Below are positions 42,017 through 51,094 of a DNA stretch of 64,000 nt, piece by piece. The DNA lies in NCBI GenBank assembly GCA_965250195.1, contig OZ252295.1:1178001-1242000 (forward strand), in the 5' to 3' direction. Made by a program: the position numbers and the translations under genes. The notes beneath the pieces are model-generated. The model was not told where the DNA came from, made no database searches, and worked only from the letters and a program-made list of their open reading frames with translations. Positions within the stretch are counted from its first letter, which is position 1, and every line of letters starts with the position of its first letter. This stretch comes from CAUZIR01 sp965250195. GTDB taxonomy: Bacteria; Chloroflexota; Dehalococcoidia; Lucifugimonadales; UBA2962.

Positions 42017-43566
42017 ACGGCCCGTGCCATCGCCGCGAGGATGTCCGCCACGCCGCTGTCGATCACCCGGATGAACGGGAACGGGAACAAGCCGACCAGC
42101 AATAAGAAGCCAGCTAATACGAGAGAAGAAGCCCGCTCGATGCGCCAGCCGTCCGGCGCCCTCTCGAATTTTTTGTCCAGCAGCTTGGCCCAGTGCTCAT
42201 CGTCGGACTCGCCAAAAAACACCGTCGAGAGCAGCCGCAGCATGTAAACGGCCGTGATGGCTGCGCCGATCACGCCCAGCGCACCAAGCACCGGATATGT
42301 CTGGAACAGGCCCAAGAAGACCAGTAGCTCGGCCACGAACCCCGAGAGGCCTGGCAGCCCGAGCGATGCCAGACCCGCGATTACGAACAGGGACGCGGTC
42401 CAGCCCATGCGCTTGGCCAGCCCCCGGAGCACGCCGATGTCCCGGGTATGGGTGCGGTCGTAGATTATGCCCACGACGGCGAAGAAAAGGGCCGTCATGA
42501 CGCCGTGGGAGAACATCTGTAACACGGCGCCGGACATGCCCAGTGGGTTGAGCGTGGCGATACCCATGAGCACGTAGCCCATATGGCTCACGGACGAATA
42601 GCCGATGACGTACTTGAGGTCACGCTGGCCCATTGCCGAAATCGCCCCATAAAGCACGTTCACGACACCGAGGCCCACCAGTACGGGCATCCACTCGTCC
42701 GCGCCCTCGGGCAGCAGGAACAACCCCACCCGGATGATGCCGTAAGCGCCCAGCTTCATCAGCACCCCGGCGTGCACCATGCTGACGGCAGTAGGCGCAG
42801 CGACATGGCCGTCCGGCGACCAGGTGTGGAAGGGCCAGAGGCCAGCGAGGATGCCGAAACCGACCATGAGTAACGGGAAGAAGATCAACTGGAAGTCCCT
42901 GGAAAACTCGACTCCAGCGAGCGCGGGAATATTGAACGTGCCCAGCCCGGCCTCGGAGAAGATGGCCAGCAGGGCTATCCAGATCAGGACGCTCCCGGCG
43001 ACGAGGTACAGCATCAGCTTCATCGCCGCGTAGTTCTTGTTGCGGATGAAGGTCTTAAAGTCGCTGCTGGAGCCCCACACGCCGATGAGCAGGTACATGG
43101 GTAGGACGCTGAGCTCGTAGAAGAAAAACAGGAAGAACAGGTCCAGCGAAGAGAAAACCCCGAACACTCCCGACAGCAGCACGAAATAGAGGACGAAGAA
43201 TTCCTTCGGCCTATCTGAGATGGACCTGGAGACCAGTACACCGGTGAACATGACTATGCCGGTGAGCATGATCATCGGCGCCGAGATGCCGTCGATGCCC
43301 AGGCTAAGCTCGATGCCCCTGTCCCCGAGTGGCCACGGCCCTGGGATGCTTAACCAGCCCCAGGTACGCTCGAACTGGAACCCGCCGGCGCCGTGGTCGT
43401 ATGCCGCAAATACGTAGAACGACAGGGCCATCGTGACCGCTGCGATGGCGGCGGCGATCCACCGGATCTCCTCCTTGCGCTGACCCGGCACCGCCATCAG
43501 TACAGCGGCACCGCACAAGGGCAACACTATGAGCAGGAACAGGACCCAAGTGTCGAAGGACGTCAT
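42013..43566 (-). CDS. nuoM: NADH-quinone oxidoreductase subunit M
   Basis: 517 residues, ~14 TM helices, antiporter-like proton-pumping subunit. Typical NuoM blocks: FFLFFFYELSVLPMYLLIG with the conserved Glu, FHTWSPDGHVAAPTAVSMVH, AMGQRDLKYVIGYSSVSHMG and GLASLGLPGLSGFVAELL. Lies directly after nuoL with no gap and overlaps nuoN by four bases. Confidence 0.95.
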   Translation of the reverse strand: MTSFDTWVLFLLIVLPLCGAAVLMAVPGQRKEEIRWIAAAIAAVTMALSFYVFAAYDHGAGGFQFERTWGWLSIPGPWPLGDRGIELSLGIDGISAPMIMLTGIVMFTGVLVSRSISDRPKEFFVLYFVLLSGVFGVFSSLDLFFLFFFYELSVLPMYLLIGVWGSSSDFKTFIRNKNYAAMKLMLYLVAGSVLIWIALLAIFSEAGLGTFNIPALAGVEFSRDFQLIFFPLLMVGFGILAGLWPFHTWSPDGHVAAPTAVSMVHAGVLMKLGAYGIIRVGLFLLPEGADEWMPVLVGLGVVNVLYGAISAMGQRDLKYVIGYSSVSHMGYVLMGIATLNPLGMSGAVLQMFSHGVMTALFFAVVGIIYDRTHTRDIGVLRGLAKRMGWTASLFVIAGLASLGLPGLSGFVAELLVFLGLFQTYPVLGALGVIGAAITAVYMLRLLSTVFFGESDDEHWAKLLDKKFERAPDGWRIERASSLVLAGFLLLVGLFPFPFIRVIDSGVADILAAMARAV

Positions 43567-45471
43567 TTAGGTCAGGAAGATCCACCAGATGAGGGCCAAT
43601 CCAACTGTTCCAAACGCCATAGCGGCACCGTAGGTGAACAGGTAGCCGGTCTGGATCACCCTTGTCCGCAACGCAGACATGCGAACGCTAATTGCCGGGC
43701 CGTCCACCCCGGTGTCATTGATCACCACCCGGTCGAAGACTGCCAGCAGTCGGGCCGTCACCAGCACGACGTTGTCGATGGCCCACTGGTAGGCCTCGTC
43801 AATGTAGTACTTGTTCACCAGCACCCTGTAGACGCCGGGGAAGCGCGCTGCCAGGGCGGTGTGGGAAATGACATTGCGAGAGTAGGCGAGCCAGGCGCCG
43901 GTGAACGCGCCCAACGTGAGGGCGATGGACACGCCCATCACCCAGCCTTCAATTTCGAAATGGTGACCGGGCGCCATAAAGCCTGAAAAACCCTGGTAGT
44001 CGGTCGTGTAGTTGAACGCCAGGAAGCCGACACCGGCCGCCAGGAGCGCAAGAATGGCCAGAGGCACCCACATGACGGGGGGCGACTCATGCGCGTTCTC
44101 CCGCTCGGGGTTCGGGGGCCCAAAGAAGACCAGCAGCGTTACTCTCGCCATGTAAAGAGCGCTTAGAAACACTCCGAACAAGGCGACGACAAGGAATGCC
44201 GGATTCAGGTCGTTCCAGACGCCCGCCAGCACCTCGTCTTTCGAGAAAAACCCGGCCAGCGGGGGCAGGCCCGCCAACCCGGCAGCACCGACGAGAAAAG
44301 TGATGGCGGTGATGGGCATCCGGAGCCGTAATCCGCCCATCTTGCGGGCGTCGGTCTCGCCGCCCGTCCCGTGCATGACGCTACCCGCTCCTAAGAACAG
44401 CAGCGCCTTGGAGACTCCGTGAGCAACGAGGTGGAAGAGCGTGGCTGCGAGCGCCCCGGCGCCGAGCGACAGCATCATCAATCCCAGGTGGCTAATGGTC
44501 GAGTACGCCAGCACCCGCTTTATGTCGGTCATTACCATCGCCAGTGTTCCGGCGAACACGAACGTGACCAGGCCGACGACCGCGACCGCCAGCATCACGT
44601 CCGGCGCCAATTCGAAGAGCGGAAGCATGCGCGCGACTAGAAACACACCGGCGGTGACCATGGTCGCGGCGTGGATGAGGGCGGAGACCGGCGTCGGGCC
44701 TTCCATCGCGTCGGGGAGCCAGACGTGGAAGGGGAACTGCGCAGACTTGCCCATCGCGCCCAAGAAGATCAGGGCGGCGGATGCGTTGAGCGTCGCATCG
44801 CCTACGCCCCCGGAAGCCGCCACATGGAAGATGGTGGAAAGGTCGAACGTGCCGGTTGCCCGGAACAGCAGGATGATGCCGATCAGCAGGCCGACGTCGC
44901 CGATGCGCGTGGTGATGAACGCCTTCTTGGCTGCCTGCGCTGCCGAGCGCTTCTCCCACCAGAAACCTATGAGCAGGTAGGAGCCCAGGCCCACCAGCTC
45001 CCAGGCTATGTACAGGAACAGCAGGTTGTCCGCGAGAACCAGCGCCAGCATGGCGGCGGCGAAGAGAGCGTGCGCCGCAAAGTACCAGCCAACGCGAGGT
45101 TCGCCCCTCATGTAGCCGATGGAGTAGACCTGCACCAGCAATGCGATGAATGTCACCAGACCCAGCATGACCACCGAGAGCTTGTCTACCAGGACGCCCC
45201 ACTCGATCTGCGTTTCGCCCACCGTCAGCCAACTGATGGAGAAAACCCCGGCCCCGTTTTGCAGCAGGTCGGCGAGCACGACACAGAACAGGACGAAGCC
45301 AGCCAGAATCGCCCCGATGGAGATGGCGGGTGGCAGGAGGGCGGGGAGCTTTGAGCCGGGCGAAGCAAACCCGAGAAGTCGGTTGACTACGATGATTATG
45401 AAAAAAGCGGAAGCGCTGAGGGCCGGTATCACCCAGGCCGCGTTTATTCCTATGGCATTTGCCTCGTCCAT
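43567..45471 (-). CDS. nuoL: NADH-quinone oxidoreductase subunit L
   Basis: 634 residues, ~16 TM helices, with the long amphipathic lateral helix expected near the C-terminus. Signatures: NLLFLYIAWELVGLGSYLLIG, FITTRIGDVGLLIGIILLF, FHVWLPDAMEGPTPVSALIH, DIKRVLAYSTISHLGLMML. Distal proton-pumping subunit of complex I. Next gene nuoM starts immediately at its stop codon. Confidence 0.95.
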   Translation of the reverse strand: MDEANAIGINAAWVIPALSASAFFIIIVVNRLLGFASPGSKLPALLPPAISIGAILAGFVLFCVVLADLLQNGAGVFSISWLTVGETQIEWGVLVDKLSVVMLGLVTFIALLVQVYSIGYMRGEPRVGWYFAAHALFAAAMLALVLADNLLFLYIAWELVGLGSYLLIGFWWEKRSAAQAAKKAFITTRIGDVGLLIGIILLFRATGTFDLSTIFHVAASGGVGDATLNASAALIFLGAMGKSAQFPFHVWLPDAMEGPTPVSALIHAATMVTAGVFLVARMLPLFELAPDVMLAVAVVGLVTFVFAGTLAMVMTDIKRVLAYSTISHLGLMMLSLGAGALAATLFHLVAHGVSKALLFLGAGSVMHGTGGETDARKMGGLRLRMPITAITFLVGAAGLAGLPPLAGFFSKDEVLAGVWNDLNPAFLVVALFGVFLSALYMARVTLLVFFGPPNPERENAHESPPVMWVPLAILALLAAGVGFLAFNYTTDYQGFSGFMAPGHHFEIEGWVMGVSIALTLGAFTGAWLAYSRNVISHTALAARFPGVYRVLVNKYYIDEAYQWAIDNVVLVTARLLAVFDRVVINDTGVDGPAISVRMSALRTRVIQTGYLFTYGAAMAFGTVGLALIWWIFLT

Positions 45472-45477
45472 TGCCGC

Positions 45478-45792
45478 CTAAAATTTCATAAGGTTGATCT
45501 CGTCGGTGTTCACCGTCGAGCGGTTGCGGTACAGGCGCAGAATGATCGCTATCGCCAGGGCCAGCTCGGCGGCGGCGATGGTGATTACGAACACGATCAG
45601 GATCTGGCCTAAAGAGCGCTGTGCTTCAGTGAAATCCACGAATGCGGCGTACCCGATCAGGTTGATGTTGACGGCGTTTAGCATTAGCTCAATTGACATT
45701 AGGATCAAAACGGCGCTCCGTCTCGCCAGCACGCCGTATAGCCCGATCGCGAACAGGCCCGCGCCTAAGACCTGGAAGTGTGCGAGTTCCAT
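45478..45792 (-). CDS. nuoK: NADH-quinone oxidoreductase subunit K
   Basis: 104 residues, three TM helices. Conserved LFAIGLYGVLARRSAVLILM and SIELMLNAVNINLI, the latter with the membrane Glu used in proton translocation, and AAAELALAIAIILRLYRN. Three bases downstream of nuoJ and six upstream of nuoL. Confidence 0.94.
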   Translation of the reverse strand: MELAHFQVLGAGLFAIGLYGVLARRSAVLILMSIELMLNAVNINLIGYAAFVDFTEAQRSLGQILIVFVITIAAAELALAIAIILRLYRNRSTVNTDEINLMKF

Positions 45793-45795
45793 TGG

Positions 45796-46326
45796 CTACC
45801 GGCTTTTCTCGTTATCGGCGTCATTGGCGTCATTGGTGTCATCGGAGTCTGAGCGGCGCACCATGACCACTGCGCCGATGAGTGCGATCAGCAGTATCAG
45901 CGACGCCACCTCGAACGGAACCGCCCAGTCCCGGAACAGGCTTTCCCCCATCACCGTGAAGCTCACGCCCTCTCGGGGCGCGGTGTTGACGGACGTCCGC
46001 AGAATGGCCGCGATCAATAGACCGAAAACGGCCAACGCCGCTACGGCGCCAACGGGCCAGCCCTTGTGGTCGGAGAGTTTTCGGAAGTCCTCCAGCCGGG
46101 TGAGCATGAGGGCGAAGATGATGACGATGACCACGGCGCCGCCGTAGATGAGCACCTGCACGAGCGCCAGGAACTGGGCGAACGTGAGCAGGAAAAGCGC
46201 GGCGATGCCGAACAGGGAAAAGAGCAACCCGAAAGCCGCGTGGACGATGTTGCGCGTAATCACCACGCCGACGGCGCCCCCTAAAACCAGCGCCGCAGCG
46301 ATGTAGAAAAAGACCAGGGACGCCAT
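45796..46326 (-). CDS. nuoJ: NADH-quinone oxidoreductase subunit J
   Basis: 176 residues, five TM helices. The TM3 region LALVQVLIYGGAVVIVIIFA contains the pi-bulge segment important for coupling. The acidic C-terminal tail (RRSDSDDTNDANDADNEKSR) is hydrophilic and unconserved. Its start shares one base with the nuoI stop (TAATG). Confidence 0.93.
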   Translation of the reverse strand: MASLVFFYIAAALVLGGAVGVVITRNIVHAAFGLLFSLFGIAALFLLTFAQFLALVQVLIYGGAVVIVIIFALMLTRLEDFRKLSDHKGWPVGAVAALAVFGLLIAAILRTSVNTAPREGVSFTVMGESLFRDWAVPFEVASLILLIALIGAVVMVRRSDSDDTNDANDADNEKSR

Positions 46327-47006
46327 TAAGAGGGCGGTGCTCCAGGTGAATCCGCGTCCGGCTCGCTTGGCTTATCTGGTGACGCGGGCGCAGTCGGTGT
46401 TACGGGCGCGGCTGGCGACATTGGGGCGGCCGGTTTCGCGGCGGCTCCGGCGACCAGCTCGACCGGTGCGGCCCCGGCCTTGGCGGCCTTCTCTTTGCCC
46501 TGACGCGCCTTGCGTGCCTCCGGGTCGCCGATGTTCTTGCCCTGGGTCGGTGACCAGCCGGTGTTGGCCTGCCAGGTCTTGCCCAGATCGAGCAGCGTGT
46601 TCAGGTCGGCGCGATTGTCATTACGCTCGAACGTGCTCAGCTCGTGCTCGTGGCTCATCTCGATAGCGTCGAAGTTGCAGACGTCGACGCATATGGCGCA
46701 GAGGATGCATCGACCGAGGTTGATCTCGAAGCTTTCGATTATCTTTTTCCGGCTCGACTCACCAGCCTCGAATCGCGGGTTGTCGGTCATCTCCGCACTC
46801 ATGCACTGGGTAGGACACTCCCGTACGCAAACCATGCAGCCGGTGCAGTAAGGCTCGTCGTTGGAGTAGTCCCACAGCAGTGCCGGGAAGCCCATGAATC
46901 TTTCGTTGATAGTGAGGCGGCCGTTAGGCTCGGGGTACTGGGCGGTGACCGGCCGCCGCATCATGGTGCCCAGGGTCACGGCCAGCCCTTTTAGACTTCC
47001 TAGCAT
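46326..47006 (-). CDS. nuoI: NADH-quinone oxidoreductase subunit I (2x[4Fe-4S] ferredoxin) with Ala/Pro-rich tail
   Basis: 226 residues from the ATG at 47006; the longer open frame overlaps nuoH. Two ferredoxin motifs: CTGCMVCVREC (Cys54/57/60/64) and CILCAICVDVC (Cys100/103/106/110), carrying N6a and N6b. These relay electrons towards NuoB and quinone. After ~residue 165 an Ala/Pro-rich tail of ~55 residues follows (AAPMSPAAPVTPTAPASPDK), absent from ordinary NuoI. Four bases downstream of nuoH. Confidence 0.94.
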   Translation of the reverse strand: MLGSLKGLAVTLGTMMRRPVTAQYPEPNGRLTINERFMGFPALLWDYSNDEPYCTGCMVCVRECPTQCMSAEMTDNPRFEAGESSRKKIIESFEINLGRCILCAICVDVCNFDAIEMSHEHELSTFERNDNRADLNTLLDLGKTWQANTGWSPTQGKNIGDPEARKARQGKEKAAKAGAAPVELVAGAAAKPAAPMSPAAPVTPTAPASPDKPSEPDADSPGAPPS

Positions 47007-47010
47007 TGTC

Positions 47011-48189
47011 CTAGCTCGCCGCGCACTCGTTCGGTTCGCCTGGGCGCAGCGCGCCACCGGCCGCTGGCTGGGGGGCGTCCCGCGCCTGGGCGGCCGAGAC
47101 CACCCGCACCGTGTCCTGGCGCACGTCCGTGCCCGGCCGCCGGTATATGACGTAGCCAACGGCCGTCAATGTCAGCAGGGACAGGACTGTGAGCACCGAC
47201 CAGTGCCACTCGTAATACAGAACTATTCCGGTCAGTACTATGTTTAGGAAGGACGCCGGTACGAGCACCTTCCAGCCAAATGCCATCAATTGGTCGATGC
47301 GCAGCCGGGGATATGTGCCCCGAATCCAGAAGATCACCAGCACGATTCCGTAGGTCTTGGCCAGGAACCAGATTAGCGACAGCGCCTGGTGGCCCGTGCC
47401 CTCCAGCGGCATGGACGGCCATCGCCACCCGCCCAAAAACAACAGAACCACAAGCGCCGCGATGGCGAATGTGTTGACGTACTCGGCAAGCTGGATGATG
47501 GCCCAGTGCGCCCCGCTGTATTCGACGAACGGCCCGCCGACCACTTCGGACTCCGCGTGGTGGATGTCGAACGGCGTGCGGCCAAGCTCGGCCAGCCCGG
47601 CCATGAGGAAAATGAACAGGCCGAGTGGCTGGATGATGACGTTGGCGACGGCGGTCTGGTCATCGACGATGAGGGTGAGATCGAGGGTCTGGCTCAGCAT
47701 CGCCACCCCGAGCACCGCCATGATGAACGGAATCTCGTAGGAGATGAGCTGTCCGGCCGCTCTCAGACCACCTAGCATGGCGTACTTGTTGGCCGACCCC
47801 CACCCGGCCATTATGAGTCCCAGGACTGAAAGCACGGACACCGCCACTATGTACAAAAGACCGAGGTCCAGGTTGCGCAAGACGAGGTCTTCGCCGACCG
47901 GCAAGGTGACCCAGACCAACAGGGCTGGCACGAAGATGGCCAGCGGGGCCAGCCAGTAGACCGGGCGGTCCGCCCACGAGGGCAGGATGTCCTCTTTCAG
48001 CACCAGCTTGATTGTGTCGGCGATGGGCTGGAGCGTGCCCATTGGGCCCACTCGCATGGGGCCGACCCGCTGCTGGATACGGGCCAGGAACTTGCGCTCC
48101 ACATACGTCAGCACCATTACTGTCACGGCCAGAAACGTCATCAGGCCGACGGCTCCGAGCGCGTAGTAGATTGCCTCTAGTGCCGTCAC
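47011..48189 (-). CDS. nuoH: NADH-quinone oxidoreductase subunit H
   Basis: 392 residues, eight or more TM helices; forms the quinone channel with NuoB and NuoD. Conserved ARIQQRVGPMRVGPMGTLQP, GWGSANKYAMLGGLRAAGQL, ISYEIPFIMAVLGV, GRTPFDIHHAESEVVGG and RGTYPRLRIDQLMAFGWKVL. A ~45-residue hydrophilic C-terminal extension follows the last TM. GTG start at 48189 shares its G with the nuoD TAG stop. Confidence 0.95.
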   Translation of the reverse strand: MTALEAIYYALGAVGLMTFLAVTVMVLTYVERKFLARIQQRVGPMRVGPMGTLQPIADTIKLVLKEDILPSWADRPVYWLAPLAIFVPALLVWVTLPVGEDLVLRNLDLGLLYIVAVSVLSVLGLIMAGWGSANKYAMLGGLRAAGQLISYEIPFIMAVLGVAMLSQTLDLTLIVDDQTAVANVIIQPLGLFIFLMAGLAELGRTPFDIHHAESEVVGGPFVEYSGAHWAIIQLAEYVNTFAIAALVVLLFLGGWRWPSMPLEGTGHQALSLIWFLAKTYGIVLVIFWIRGTYPRLRIDQLMAFGWKVLVPASFLNIVLTGIVLYYEWHWSVLTVLSLLTLTAVGYVIYRRPGTDVRQDTVRVVSAAQARDAPQPAAGGALRPGEPNECAAS

Positions 48190-49331
48190 TATCGATCAAC
48201 CTCGCCGAGAATTATGTCGAGCGAGCCGAGTACGACCACCGCGTCGGCCACGTAAGCGCTTCGCAGCATGTGCTGGATTGCCTGCAGGTTGGAAAATGAG
48301 GGCGTCCGCACCTTGACCCGGTATGGCTTTGGCCCCCCGTCGCTGACGAGGAACACCGCGAAATCGCCGCGAGGCGATTCGCTGCGCACGTATACTTCGC
48401 CCTTCGGAGGGCGGGCGATGCGCCTCATCTTGGCCTGTATGTCGCCCGCCTCCATCTGCTCTGCGGCCTGCTCGATTATGGACAGCGACTGGCGCATCTC
48501 CTCCACCCGGACGTAGTACCTGTCCCAGCAGTCGCCGGTCTCACCGACGGGGATGCCGAAGTCGAAGCGGTCGTAGATGCCGTACGGCTCGGACACGCGG
48601 ACGTCCTCCACCAGGCCGGTCGAGCGCAAAATGGGCCCGGTGACGCCGAAGTCAACGGCGTCTCTGGGCGAGAGCGGGCTTACCCCCCTGGTTCGAGCCA
48701 AAAACGCCTCGTTGCCGGTGAGCAGCCGGTCACACTCTTCGACGGCTCTCTTTAGTTCTTCTACAACTTCCGACAAACGGGCCGGGAAGTCGTCAGGCAA
48801 TTCTTCTTTCACCCCGCCGATGCGAATGTAGTTGTGCATCATCCGGGCGCCGGTCACCCCCTCGAACAGCGACTGGATCCTCTCGCGTTCCCTGAAGCCG
48901 TAGAGGATGGGTGTCATGGCACCGGCGTCCAGTCCGTACACGCCGTAAAACAGCATGTGGCTGGCGACGCGATTCAGCTCGCACAAAATCGTCCGGATAT
49001 ACCAGGCCCGGTCGGGGACGTCGATCCCCATCAGCTTTTCCACCGCCATGCAAAAGGCCAGTTCGCTGTTGAGGTTGGCGACGTAGTCCATCCTGTCGAA
49101 CAGTGTGATGACCTGCGCGTAGGTCTCGCCCTCGCAAAGCTTCTCAGAGCCCCGGTGCAAGTAGCCGATGTGTGGCTCGGCGTGCACGATGCGCTCGCCG
49201 TCGAGGTGCAGGACCAGCCGAAATACCCCGTGGGTGCTGGGGTGCTGCGGACCCATGTTGATCATCATGTCGACCGAGGAGTCGGCTGCCCCCCCCGTCG
49301 CGGTGGTTTGGGTCGTCTGGGTAACTCTCAT
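48189..49331 (-). CDS. nuoD: NADH-quinone oxidoreductase subunit D
   Basis: 380 residues from ATG 49331 (MRVTQTTQ); an upstream ATG at 49373 would overlap nuoC by 20 bases. Quinone-site subunit of the hydrogenase-large-subunit fold: MINMGPQHPSTHGVFRLVL, EPHIGYLHRGSEKLCE, the ARMMHNYIRIGGVKEELP block, and the C-terminal SPRGDFAVFLVSDGG with ADAVVVLGSLDIILGEVDR. Between nuoC and nuoH. Confidence 0.94.
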   Translation of the reverse strand: MRVTQTTQTTATGGAADSSVDMMINMGPQHPSTHGVFRLVLHLDGERIVHAEPHIGYLHRGSEKLCEGETYAQVITLFDRMDYVANLNSELAFCMAVEKLMGIDVPDRAWYIRTILCELNRVASHMLFYGVYGLDAGAMTPILYGFRERERIQSLFEGVTGARMMHNYIRIGGVKEELPDDFPARLSEVVEELKRAVEECDRLLTGNEAFLARTRGVSPLSPRDAVDFGVTGPILRSTGLVEDVRVSEPYGIYDRFDFGIPVGETGDCWDRYYVRVEEMRQSLSIIEQAAEQMEAGDIQAKMRRIARPPKGEVYVRSESPRGDFAVFLVSDGGPKPYRVKVRTPSFSNLQAIQHMLRSAYVADAVVVLGSLDIILGEVDR

Positions 49332-49353
49332 GGCGCTGCTGACACGGGCATTC

Positions 49354-49920
49354 CTACCACTCGTCGTAGTCATGGAATGGGAATGACTTGAGACCGGGAT
49401 TGCCCTCGAAACCGTCGTAGAGCAGCAGGGGTGCGAGGTCGGGATGCCCGGTGAAGTTCACGCCGAACAGGTCATGCCCCTCACGCTCGAACCAGTTGGC
49501 GGTTCTCCATACGCTCGTAACGGTGGATACGGTCGGGCCCTCAGGCGGCAGGTCGGTCTTTACCACGAGCTTGTGGCGCCTGGGGTAAGAGAACAGGTGA
49601 TAGCTGACCTCCAGCCGGTCGATGTAGTCGACTACCGACAGGCTGCGCAGGTAGTCGAAGGCCAGCGACGGCTCGTTTTTCATCCGACTACATACGGCGG
49701 GCACGCTCTCGGGTGCGACACGGACGGTTACTTCGTCCACTTCTGCTCCCAACTCGACCTCGCTGTCGGCGAACAGTTCGGACACCAGGCCGGACAGCGC
49801 GGTTCCCTTTTCATCCAGGGCGTCAGGAGCCAGTTCGATTTTCGGCTCGCGCCGAGCCGGAGGGGCGGGCCGCTCCGGGGGCGACTCGCCCGCGTGCGTG
49901 GACCTGGGGTCTTCGGGCAT
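49354..49920 (-). CDS. nuoC: NADH-quinone oxidoreductase subunit C with Pro-rich N-terminal extension
   Basis: 188 residues. The 30-kDa-subunit core is clear: FDYLRSLSVVDYIDRLEVSYHL split over two strands, and the signature TVSTVTSVWRTANWFEREGHD followed by LFGVNFTGHPDL. Ends FPFHDYDEW. The first ~35 residues (ESPPERPAPPARREPK) are charged, Pro-rich and not part of the fold. Directly follows nuoB with no gap. NuoC and NuoD are separate here, not fused. Confidence 0.93.
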   Translation of the reverse strand: MPEDPRSTHAGESPPERPAPPARREPKIELAPDALDEKGTALSGLVSELFADSEVELGAEVDEVTVRVAPESVPAVCSRMKNEPSLAFDYLRSLSVVDYIDRLEVSYHLFSYPRRHKLVVKTDLPPEGPTVSTVTSVWRTANWFEREGHDLFGVNFTGHPDLAPLLLYDGFEGNPGLKSFPFHDYDEW

Positions 49921-50571
49921 TTACGAGTCGTCGGTGCCAGTGGGCTGCTCGGCAATTGCGGGACGCTCGGCCCCAGCGGCCCCCTCGGCATTGACTGGCC
50001 GTTCGGCTTTGGCAGGCCGCTCGCCCTTGGCATCGGCAGAGATCTTGTCTTGCAACTCCATAATTCCGTACATCAGGGCCTCCGGCCGGGGCGGGCAGCC
50101 GGGTACGTAGACGTCCACGGGGATTAGATGATCGACTCCCATTACGACCGAGTAGGACCGAAAGTAGGGGCCGCCGTTGGTGGCGCAGCTACCCATGGCG
50201 ATCACCCACTTGGGATCGGGCATCTGCTCGTACAGTCGGACGATGGGGTCGGCCATCTTCTTGACCACGGTACCGGCGACGATCATCACGTCCGCTTGCC
50301 GGGGAGAGGGCCACGTCACCACCCCGAACCGGTCCAGGTCGTGGTGCGACATATGGGCCGACATCATCTCGATAGCGCAGCAGGCCAGTCCAAACGACAA
50401 GGTCCAGAGGGAGGACTTTCGGGCCAGGGCGAACAGCTCGCTCGATCTTGCCACCACGGCGTTGGGCAGCACCTGGTCGAAGACGCTGTCGGCCGGGCTG
50501 TTTCCTCCCGGTTGGGTCACCCCGTCGAAACCGGAACCGAGGTTCATGAACTCCGGTCCGGTCACCTCCAT
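49921..50571 (-). CDS. nuoB: NADH-quinone oxidoreductase subunit B with repetitive C-terminal tail
   Basis: 216 residues. Carries cluster N2, the electron donor to quinone: Cys64/Cys65 (GLACCAIEMM), Cys129 (AMGSCATNGGPYF) and Cys159 (YVPGCPPRPEALMYGI). After ~residue 180 a tail with four loose repeats of (A)ERP/EQP (GERPAKAERPVNAEG, AERPAIAEQP) adds ~35 residues not seen in ordinary NuoB. An internal ATG (MNLGSGF, residue 9) with GGAG upstream could be the actual start. Confidence 0.95.
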   Translation of the reverse strand: MEVTGPEFMNLGSGFDGVTQPGGNSPADSVFDQVLPNAVVARSSELFALARKSSLWTLSFGLACCAIEMMSAHMSHHDLDRFGVVTWPSPRQADVMIVAGTVVKKMADPIVRLYEQMPDPKWVIAMGSCATNGGPYFRSYSVVMGVDHLIPVDVYVPGCPPRPEALMYGIMELQDKISADAKGERPAKAERPVNAEGAAGAERPAIAEQPTGTDDS

Positions 50572-50614
50572 TGCAGGAAGCCTCTACGCCAACCGTATTT
50601 TTTTTCCATTTCGA

Positions 50615-50983
50615 TTATCGCCATTGCAGTACGCCTTTACGCCAACCGTAGACGACGCCGAAAAAGAGGATTCCGATGAAGATGAGCATCTCGTAGAAGA
50701 CGGCCGGTGTGGACTTAAGGAACACTACGGTCCAGGGGAAGATAAACACCGCTTCGACGTCGAAGATCAGGAAAAGGATCGCGAAGACATAGTAGCGAAT
50801 CTGAATCTGGGCCCACCGGAAGGGTTCTGGTTCGATGCCGCACTCATAGGGTTCGTCCTTTATGAGGGAGGGCCTGCGGGGTGCCAGAACCCTGGAGGCT
50901 ATGAAGATAGCCACAACGCCAACGGTCCCCACGAGGGCGACGATGAGGATCGCGATCCAGTTTAGGGTGTACCCTTCTGACAA
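50615..50983 (-). CDS. nuoA: NADH-quinone oxidoreductase subunit A
   Basis: 122 residues, three TM helices. Conserved PYECGIEP on the loop after TM1, and IRYYVFAILFLIFDVEAVFI in TM2. First gene of the nuo cluster. The start is TTG (50983); an AGGA lies eight bases upstream. A rare start on the first gene may lower translation initiation. Confidence 0.93.
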   Translation of the reverse strand: MSEGYTLNWIAILIVALVGTVGVVAIFIASRVLAPRRPSLIKDEPYECGIEPEPFRWAQIQIRYYVFAILFLIFDVEAVFIFPWTVVFLKSTPAVFYEMLIFIGILFFGVVYGWRKGVLQWR

Positions 50984-51018
50984 ATGGGTTTCCTAGCCTT
51001 GCTCAACAGAGCGTTAGC

Positions 51019-51048
51019 AGTCTAACACCGGGCGGAAGGGGGTGTCAA
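51019..51048 (-). promoter_or_regulatory. Sigma-70-type promoter of the nuo operon
   Basis: TTGACA (51048-51043), an 18-base spacer and TAGACT (51024-51019) on the minus strand, ~35 bases before nuoA. The same -35 and spacer length occur at the ilv-leu promoter. It overlaps the 5' end of the divergent lipoprotein frame. Confidence 0.6.
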
Positions 51049-51094
51049 AACGAAAGCAGCAGCCCTTTCTCTGACGCTGTTTGCAGGCCTCGTC

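Noticed and set aside
48189..49920. Fused nuoCD as in some proteobacteria
   Set aside because: nuoC has its own stop at 49354 and the nuoD family sequence starts in another frame; they are separate genes.
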